DNA of 5,392 nucleotides, taken from JBBDYH01 sp040901795 (GTDB lineage: Bacteria; Planctomycetota; Planctomycetia; Pirellulales; JALHPA01). The position numbers and the translations under genes were made by a program. The stretch spans positions 1 to 5,392 of the forward strand of contig JBBDYH010000054.1 of the NCBI GenBank assembly GCA_040901795.1, written 5' to 3'. Numbering within the stretch: the first letter of the stretch is position 1; each line of letters begins with the position of its first letter. This document shows positions 1 through 3,643 of the stretch, piece by piece. The notes beneath the pieces are model-generated. The model had not been told where the DNA came from. It ran no database searches and worked only from the letters and a program-made list of their open reading frames with translations.

Positions 1-402
1 CATGACCCCTGAAAACCCGACAAAACTACCACCGCAAAACGGGAATGCACCCAAATGAATCAGGCTGTCGCCGACAATCTTCGCCAACTCAGGCCGGCGC
101 AGCACGCATGCGCCATGACACGCGTCGAGCGCGTCGTTTCAACGAGCGCCCAACGTGCTGCGGAACTCTTCGCGAACCGCGTACGGAAGCTCTTCCAGGC
201 GCCGCGACCAGTCGGCGGCATCAGCATCAATGCCATGCCGCTTGAGAAACTCGCACCGCTCGCCGAGCCAGCGGTTCAAGACCGGCTGTGGAATCGAGTC
301 CCAAGTCCGCCAGGTGATAAAGGCCAGCGTGCCGGCCTGAGACCAGTGCGGCAGCCGCCGCTCGACAATCAGAACATCCTGCTTCGGATCAAAAGTTTGC
401 AT
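1..402 (-). pseudogene. REP-associated tyrosine transposase (RayT, IS200-like Y1 family), broken and cut by the window edge
   Basis: The minus strand from ATG at 402 reads 87 residues with the usual N-terminus of RayT/TnpA_REP proteins: a LPHW motif near residue 17, then LAFITWRTWDSIP, a WLGER segment, a RHGID segment and a REEF segment. It stops at TGA (139-141). The same frame continues without another stop for 46 codons to position 1, and its first part still fits the family: NDALDACHGACVLRRPELAK, then IVGDSLIH. Family members have Trp (TGG) directly before this stretch, so the TGA looks like a one-base nonsense change. After DSLIH the match weakens (Gly/Phe-rich), ending in GVM at the window edge, about where the catalytic HUH motif (PNHVH) normally follows. 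The HUH motif and catalytic Tyr are therefore not visible. Intact members are single-strand DNA transposases that recognise REP hairpins, and such hairpins lie just upstream at 411-540. The pseudogene status assumes standard TGA-stop usage, which the other genes here support. Confidence 0.8.
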
Positions 403-410
403 GCCGCATT

Positions 411-435
411 GTAGTCATCTCGTCCGCGAGATGAA
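411..435 (+). repeat. REP hairpin 1 (GTAG head)
   Basis: A GTAG tetranucleotide (411-414) is followed by an 8-bp stem, TCATCTCG (415-422) with CGAGATGA (427-434), around a TCCG loop. It is the same element as the hairpin at 515-540 but lacks one C in the stem/loop. It begins 8 bp upstream of the RayT start codon. GTAG next to an imperfect hairpin is the layout recognised by RayT enzymes in enterobacteria; assigning it to this RayT remnant is inference from proximity. Confidence 0.75.
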
Positions 436-463
436 CACTTAATCACAAGAACGTAATTCTGAT

Positions 464-480
464 GGCGGGTAACACCCACC
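464..480. repeat. Small hairpin between REP elements
   Basis: GGCGGGT (464-470) pairs with ACCCACC (474-480) around AAC, with one mismatch in seven pairs. It lies between REP 1 and the head-to-head REP pair. It has no GTAG head and no U-run, so it is neither a clear REP nor an intrinsic terminator. It could be a diverged REP-like unit. Confidence 0.3.
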
Positions 481-486
481 ACAGAT

Positions 487-514
487 GCTACCTCTCGCGG
501 AGCGAGAGGGCTAC
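487..514 (-). repeat. REP hairpin 2 (inverted, GTAG head)
   Basis: The stem CCTCTCGC (491-498) pairs with GCGAGAGG (502-509) around GGA. On the minus strand it reads GTAG head, one spacer base, then the stem with TCC loop, the same architecture as the neighbour at 515-540. The two differ by one compensated base pair in the stem: C:G here, A:T there. Its CTAC end abuts the GTAG head of REP 3, giving CTACGTAG at 511-518. Confidence 0.75.
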
Positions 515-540
515 GTAGTCATCTCGCTCCGCGAGATGAA
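515..540 (+). repeat. REP hairpin 3 (GTAG head), head-to-head with REP 2
   Basis: A GTAG head (515-518) is followed by a perfect 9-bp stem, TCATCTCGC (519-527) with GCGAGATGA (531-539), loop TCC. With REP 2 it forms a head-to-head inverted pair resembling a bacterial interspersed mosaic element. It ends 41 bp before the protease start codon, so it lies in or near that gene's 5' leader or promoter region and could influence its expression; that effect is inference. Confidence 0.78.
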
Positions 541-581
541 ACATTCTGCTATAAGACCAACATCTTCTGAAGTAGCGTCGC

Positions 582-1619
582 ATGAACCGCACGAGGCTGA
601 TGTACTTTGCTTCTGCTTTCTTAGTGCTCGGCCCGCACCACGTCCATGCCATCGTCACCTCTGATGCCCGCGGCACGCACGTTGTCCCGCCCGGCACGAT
701 CACCTTCGGCTTGAACCTCGACGGCGTCGCGCGCGTCGAAATCGGATATCCGGCAATTGACGAGATCCTCCGCACTGGCTCCGGAGCGCTTATCAGCGAT
801 CGGCACGTCATCACAGCCGCGCATTTGTTCGATTTGCCACCCGATGGCCAGCTCGACAGCTTCCCGTTCGAGGAGTTCTTGCGCTTCTCGGCGACGTTCG
901 AGGCGGCCGGTGGTCCAGCAACGTTAACTTTTTCGAAAACGAGCGTGCGGATCATGCCCAATTGGCCCGACACGTTTGCCGATCTGGCGATCGTTGAACT
1001 GGACCAGCCAGCCCCGGCCGGCGTCCCAAGGTACCCGTTGTATGGCGTCGGCGATGAGCTGGGTCAGCCGACGGTTATAGTGGGCTACGGCGCCACGGGC
1101 CATGGCGCCACGGGAGTGAACGACGAATCGACCATCAAGCGCGCCGGCCTCAATCGCTTCGAAGCCTTCGGGGAAGAGATCGATCTGGGACGCGCCGATC
1201 GGATACCGCCAGGTTCGGCGCTGGTTATCGATTTCGACAGCGGCCTGGCGAGGAACAACACTTTGCAGGAGCATTTTCTAATCCCATCGGACCTCGGTTT
1301 TGGCGCCGACGAAGTGTCAACAGCCCGCGGTGATTCGGGCGGACCGGCATTCATCGGCGGTGCCATTGCCGGCATAACGGCTACGGGCTTCAGCAGTTTT
1401 CCGACCGATGTGACGCCAGGTGTTCCCTTCGATTCGGCCTGGGGCAGTCTCAACTTTCAGACGCGTATCTCGTCGTTTCAGGATTTCATCGAGACCGCCA
1501 CCGACGGCCAGGCGGTGTTTGTTCCGGAGCCATCCACAGCCACGCTTTTCACCGCCGCGACCATTCTGGCATTGCTCTGCCGGGCGCTTTGTCGGGCTAA
1601 CTTTGGAGGAAACAAATGA
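582..1619 (+). CDS. Secreted trypsin-like (S1 family) serine protease with PEP-CTERM sorting signal
   Basis: The 345-residue protein has an N-terminal signal peptide (about 1-23, hydrophobic FASAFLVLG, possible cleavage after HVHA). The chymotrypsin-fold triad is complete: H81 in ITAAH, D134 in ADLAIV, S252 in RGDSGGP. The residue six before the nucleophile, which sets S1 specificity, appears to be Ser246 rather than the Asp of true trypsins, so Arg/Lys specificity should not be assumed. Residues 314-317 are VPEP, followed by a hydrophobic segment (about 319-333) and a tail with Arg334, Arg338 and Lys345: the tripartite PEP-CTERM signal processed by exosortase, so the mature enzyme is probably surface-anchored or exported. 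A GATG tetrapeptide repeats at 170-173 and 175-178, encoded by an 11-bp direct repeat (1089-1099, 1104-1114). ATG at 582 is chosen because it precedes the signal peptide; only a weak GAAG (569-572) stands upstream. The natural substrate is unknown, and no exosortase gene is in the window. Confidence 0.93.
   Translation: MNRTRLMYFASAFLVLGPHHVHAIVTSDARGTHVVPPGTITFGLNLDGVARVEIGYPAIDEILRTGSGALISDRHVITAAHLFDLPPDGQLDSFPFEEFLRFSATFEAAGGPATLTFSKTSVRIMPNWPDTFADLAIVELDQPAPAGVPRYPLYGVGDELGQPTVIVGYGATGHGATGVNDESTIKRAGLNRFEAFGEEIDLGRADRIPPGSALVIDFDSGLARNNTLQEHFLIPSDLGFGADEVSTARGDSGGPAFIGGAIAGITATGFSSFPTDVTPGVPFDSAWGSLNFQTRISSFQDFIETATDGQAVFVPEPSTATLFTAATILALLCRALCRANFGGNK
1608..1613 (+). promoter_or_regulatory. 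Strong Shine-Dalgarno (GGAGGA) for the downstream small ORF
   Basis: GGAGGA lies inside the last codons of the protease gene (the two Gly codons before Asn-Lys-stop), two to three bases short of the usual 7-9 nt optimum at most (2 bases of AAACAA-type spacer beyond the core). It is the best ribosome site in the window and supports a start at ATG 1616. Because Gly-Gly codons can give GGAGGA by chance, it is supporting evidence rather than proof. Confidence 0.55.
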
Positions 1620-1738
1620 CGAACAAGCTTTTTCCGCTTCTCGTGATCTGCATCTGCAACACTGTTCATGCCGGCCAGCTCGGCAGCACGCAGGTGTGGA
1701 TTTCCAACAACCACGCGCGTCTTAAGGTGCTGGCGTAG
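1616..1738 (+). CDS. Small secreted-peptide ORF (40 aa), translationally coupled to the protease; function unknown
   Basis: ATG at 1616 overlaps the protease stop as ATGA, and GGAGGA sits directly upstream; together these are the classic arrangement for translational coupling. The peptide starts MTNKLFPLLVICICNTVHA, a short signal-peptide-like segment (one Lys, a hydrophobic core with two Cys, possible cleavage after VHA), leaving about 21 residues: GQLGSTQVWISNNHARLKVL plus a final Ala. TAG at 1736-1738 ends it. I do not recognise the mature part. It could be a genuine small exported peptide working with the protease (for example substrate, inhibitor or maturation partner), or the 5' remnant of a longer gene cut short just before the repeat-rich region that begins about 17 bp after its stop. 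Nothing visible decides between these. Confidence 0.55.
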   Translation: MTNKLFPLLVICICNTVHAGQLGSTQVWISNNHARLKVLA

Positions 1739-1754
1739 CCGCAAATGGCGCCCT

Positions 1755-1801
1755 CGCTCCCACGCTCTGCGTGGGAGCGCGGCCGTGCCGCTCCGCGGTG
1801 C
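1755..1801. repeat. Second REP-like family: 11-bp perfect hairpin plus a weaker companion hairpin
   Basis: CGCTCCCACGC (1755-1765) pairs perfectly with GCGTGGGAGCG (1769-1779) around TCT. Six bases of linker later, GTGCCGC (1785-1791) pairs with GCGGTGC (1795-1801) around TCC, with two G-T wobbles. From memory, CCCACGC-TCT-GCGTGGG hairpins recur as intergenic repeats across many bacteria. There is no U-run, so an intrinsic terminator is unlikely, though the hairpin could protect the 3' end of the protease-peptide mRNA that ends just before it. Confidence 0.6.
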
Positions 1802-1867
1802 GAATCCAGCCTCTACCGCGCATGCCCGGTCAACATATTGGCAGGGCGACACCGCGCGGTACCGAAG

Positions 1868-1940
1868 CTGGTCAAACTTTGACCAGGCGCTTGAAACTGT
1901 GCCACGGCTTGTGCTATATGAACATATGCACAGTTTGACC
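1868..1940. other. Nested inverted-repeat element (possible operator or structured RNA)
   Basis: CTGGTCAAA (1868-1876) and TTTGACCAG (1878-1886) form a perfect 19-bp palindrome around a single C. AAACTGTGC (1894-1902) is perfectly inverted as GCACAGTTT (1928-1936). A third pairing, GTGC-T-ATATG (1911-1920) with CATATGCAC (1923-1931), uses some of the same bases, so two folds exclude each other. TTTGACC recurs at 1934-1940. The first palindrome resembles a dimeric repressor site; the whole could instead be a small structured RNA or the remnant of a mobile repeat. I recognise no known family. Confidence 0.35.
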
Positions 1941-1951
1941 TGAGACGTCTG

Positions 1952-2001
1952 TCTGTGTCCGTCTAGCTTCATCTGTCCCGGCGCGCCGGGATCCGTGTTC
2001 C
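1952..2001 (+). repeat. Degenerate 10-bp-period array 1 (TCTGTGTTCA-like)
   Basis: Successive 10-base units read TCTGTGTCCG, TCTAGCTTCA, TCTGTCCCGG, an unrelated CGCGCCGGGA, then TCCGTGTTCC in register. The consensus TCTGTGTTCA is the same as in the clearer arrays at 2360-2399 and 3581-3620. This copy is the most diverged and would not be convincing without the other two. Confidence 0.45.
1976..1991. repeat. GC-rich perfect palindrome inside array 1
   Basis: TCCCGGCGCGCCGGGA is a perfect 16-bp palindrome with no loop. It replaces one decamer unit while keeping the 10-bp register of the units on either side. It could be a dimeric protein site or a hairpin-forming insertion; no U-run follows on either strand. 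Confidence 0.5.
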
Positions 2002-2192
2002 CTCGCACGTGGCAATGCCGTTGACCACCGAGAGCCCGAATTAAGGCGCAAACAAAAGCGCAACGGCTCTGGGCTGCCCAAACGAAGGAACGTCGCAACT
2101 CCCCGCTGCCCATCGGCTTCGACCACCGAGACTGCGATTCAGCGACCGAATTGATGCGCGTTTTCCGTGATTTCAATTATTTTTGCAAATCA

Positions 2193-2204
2193 GCGCAATT
2201 GCGC
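2193..2204. promoter_or_regulatory. 12-bp palindrome GCGCAATTGCGC
   Basis: This is a perfect palindrome with an AT centre, at the left of the AT-rich patch (2160-2285). It is a plausible dimeric regulator site, but I know no matching regulator. Confidence 0.3.
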
Positions 2205-2234
2205 AACAACTGACCATGCCGTCCATCATTATTG

Positions 2235-2263
2235 TTTCAAAACCCCCATAGGATGTTTTGAAA
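2235..2263. promoter_or_regulatory. Spaced inverted repeat TTTCAAAAC / GTTTTGAAA
   Basis: TTTCAAAAC (2235-2243) is perfectly inverted at 2255-2263 with an 11-base spacer, giving about two helical turns centre to centre, as for a dimeric DNA-binding protein. It can also fold as a 9-bp RNA hairpin. An 8-bp palindrome ATCGCGAT (2263-2270) abuts it. It lies in the most AT-rich part of the window, about 180 bp upstream of the serine hydrolase start. Confidence 0.35.
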
Positions 2264-2324
2264 TCGCGATACAAAAACAATATTCCCCCTCCCTCAGATC
2301 GGCATGGCCCAAACCAGCCCACGA

Positions 2325-2340
2325 CGTTTCACGTGAAACA
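2325..2340. promoter_or_regulatory. parS: parS-like ParB-binding site
   Basis: CGTTTCACGTGAAACA matches the broadly conserved bacterial parS consensus TGTTNCACGTGAAACA at every fixed position but the first (C for T). The inner 14 bases, GTTTCACGTGAAAC, are a perfect palindrome. parS sites load the ParB CTPase clamp and organise the replication-origin domain for chromosome segregation, and they usually cluster in the origin-proximal part of the chromosome. No parA or parB is in the window, which is normal because sites are often distant from the genes. A chance palindrome of this exact sequence is unlikely but possible; ParB binding is inferred. Confidence 0.65.
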
Positions 2341-2359
2341 TTGCCAGCTCGCTCCCCAA

Positions 2360-2399
2360 TCTCTATTCATCTGTCTTCATCTGTGGCCATCTGTGTTCC
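2360..2399 (+). repeat. Decamer array 2 (four 10-bp units)
   Basis: Four contiguous 10-base units: TCTCTATTCA, TCTGTCTTCA, TCTGTGGCCA, TCTGTGTTCC. They share TCTGTGTTCA as consensus at exactly one-helical-turn spacing. The array ends 46 bp before the serine hydrolase start codon. From memory, similar CATCTGTG-type decamers recur between genes in planctomycete and related genomes; their role is not known to me. Confidence 0.65.
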
Positions 2400-2445
2400 T
2401 TGCCGTACTCGCAGAACAGCCACTGCCCTGATATCCTGACCCCCC

Positions 2446-3570
2446 ATGCAACGCCGCACCTTCCTTCAACACGGCCTTGGAGCTTCCCTCGCCATGGCGT
2501 CGCCGCTGATCGCTGCGCAGCAGAACAAGCCAGAGAACACACTGCATGACAAGCTGCACGAAGCCGTAGGGGTACTTGCCAAAGCCGCGGCCGAGGGCCA
2601 GATCCATGCGGCGTCGCTCTACGTCCGCCACCAAGGAGCCGAATTTGCCAGACCCTTCGGCGCAGCAAAGTCGGCCGACGACATTTTCCTCTTGGCCTCG
2701 ATTTCCAAGCCGATCTCCGTCGCCGCGGTGATGACGCTTTACGACCAAGGTCGCTTCGATCTCGACGACCCCGTCAAAAAGTTCATCCCCGAGTTCACCG
2801 GCGACGGCCGCGAGCAGATCAGCATCCGACAATTGCTCACCCATGTCTCCGGCCTGCCGGATCAACTGCCGGAAAACGAAACGTTGCGCAAGCGCCACGC
2901 CGCGCTATCGGACTTCGTACAGGGTGCGATCAAGACGCCGCTCCTGTTCCAGCCCGGCTCACCCTACCGCTACTCCAGCATGGCGATCCTGCTGGCCGCA
3001 GAAATCGCCCAGCGCATCACCAAGAAAGACTTCAAAACCATCGTCGACGAAACCGTTTTCCAACCACTCAAGATGACGCGTTCCGCCTTGGGCCTGGGTC
3101 CGTTCAAACTCGAAGAGACCATGCGCGCTCAAGTGGAAAACGCGGCCCCCGAATCCGGGGCCGGCGATCCCAGCGCCAAAGAATGGGACTGGAACAGCCC
3201 CTTCTGGCGCAATCTGGGCGCTCCCTGGGGCGGCGCGCATGGCTCCGCGCCGGACGTTGCCCGGTTCTTCGCCGAGTTCCTGCATCCCTCAGGCAAGGCT
3301 CTCAAGCCCGACACCGCGCGCCTGATGGTCCGAAATCACAACCGCGAAGGTCTCACGCCCCGCGGGTTAGGGTTCGCGGTTGGTGCTCAGGCCGGCGGGA
3401 AGGGTTGCTCGGAGCAAACGTTCGGTCACACCGGTTCGACCGGCACCCTTTGCTGGGCGGATCCAGCGACTGACACCATTTGCGTCGTCCTCACGACGTT
3501 GCCCTGGCAAGCCGCCACGCCGCATCCGGCCAGGCTCGCCTCCGACCGCGTCGCCTCGGCCGTCAGTTGA
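2446..3570 (+). CDS. Tat-exported beta-lactamase-fold serine hydrolase (class C / esterase-like, Pfam Beta-lactamase type)
   Basis: The 374-residue protein opens with MQRRTFLQHG and a hydrophobic stretch to about residue 24, a twin-arginine (RRxFL) signal, so it is probably exported folded. The penicillin-recognising fold motifs are in order: SISK with nucleophile Ser85 and Lys88; the Tyr motif YSS (Tyr176, Asn of the usual YxN replaced by Ser178); and HTG at 328-330, the variant of KTG common in esterases and D-aminopeptidase-like members. GLPDQLP following THVSG (132-136) is also typical. Members include class C beta-lactamases, carboxylesterases and peptidases, and motifs alone do not choose; antibiotic resistance should not be inferred. 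ATG 2446 is chosen because it gives the Tat signal; the sequence upstream (CCTGACCCCCC) has no Shine-Dalgarno. The gene is flanked by decamer arrays 2 and 3 and converges with the sulfatase 73 bp downstream. Confidence 0.93.
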   Translation: MQRRTFLQHGLGASLAMASPLIAAQQNKPENTLHDKLHEAVGVLAKAAAEGQIHAASLYVRHQGAEFARPFGAAKSADDIFLLASISKPISVAAVMTLYDQGRFDLDDPVKKFIPEFTGDGREQISIRQLLTHVSGLPDQLPENETLRKRHAALSDFVQGAIKTPLLFQPGSPYRYSSMAILLAAEIAQRITKKDFKTIVDETVFQPLKMTRSALGLGPFKLEETMRAQVENAAPESGAGDPSAKEWDWNSPFWRNLGAPWGGAHGSAPDVARFFAEFLHPSGKALKPDTARLMVRNHNREGLTPRGLGFAVGAQAGGKGCSEQTFGHTGSTGTLCWADPATDTICVVLTTLPWQAATPHPARLASDRVASAVS

Positions 3571-3580
3571 TTAATCCGAG

Positions 3581-3620
3581 TGAACACAGATGAGCACAGA
3601 CCGAAATAGACAAACACAGA
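3581..3620 (-). repeat. Decamer array 3 (four 10-bp units, inverted) between convergent genes
   Basis: The plus strand reads TGAACACAGA, TGAGCACAGA, CCGAAATAGA, CAAACACAGA, a 10-base period; TGCAGAGAGC (3621-3630) may be a weak fifth unit. On the minus strand the consensus is TCTGTGTTCA, the same as array 2. It fills most of the 73-bp gap between the serine hydrolase and sulfatase stop codons. No intrinsic terminator is visible there, so the array may mark or serve the end of both transcripts, which is speculative. Confidence 0.65.
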
Positions 3621-3643
3621 TGCAGAGAGCCGGTTGCAGTGCG

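Larger units (their letters stand above)
1739..2445. other. 707-bp non-coding region rich in repeats and palindromes
   Basis: No open frame here has a recognisable domain or convincing start. From left to right it holds a REP-like hairpin pair (1755-1801), a nested inverted-repeat element (1868-1940), a 10-bp-period array containing a GC palindrome (1952-2001), a stretch with nothing I can name (2002-2160), an AT-rich patch with palindromes (2160-2285), a parS-like site (2325-2340), a second decamer array (2360-2399), and the unremarkable leader of the serine hydrolase (2400-2445). Confidence 0.7.

Noticed and set aside
55..414. 119-codon open frame on the plus strand
   Set aside because: Antisense to the RayT remnant, whose minus-strand translation carries the family motifs.
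411..540. CRISPR array
   Set aside because: Three short palindromic repeats occur, but in mixed orientation, with two directly abutting and no regular spacers; the GTAG heads and RayT neighbour explain them better.
488..973. 161-codon open frame on the minus strand
   Set aside because: Antisense to the protease N-terminus and ends within the REP pair; no domain or ribosome site.
1755..1779. Intrinsic terminator for the protease-peptide transcript
   Set aside because: The stem is strong but no run of T follows on either strand, and the sequence matches a REP-like repeat type better.
1478..2176. 232-codon open frame on the minus strand
   Set aside because: It runs through the protease 3' end, the small ORF, REP-like hairpins and the decamer array. 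The composition is low in hydrophobic pattern, rich in Arg/Ser, and has no domain. Its middle may look conserved in databases only because the underlying DNA is repetitive.
2400..2445. Sigma-70-type promoter for the serine hydrolase
   Set aside because: A TTGCCG-like box can be found, but no acceptable -10 hexamer at proper spacing; too weak to annotate.
2377..2898. 173-codon open frame on the minus strand
   Set aside because: Antisense to the serine hydrolase N-terminus, where the Tat signal and SISK motif establish the coding strand; no domain seen.
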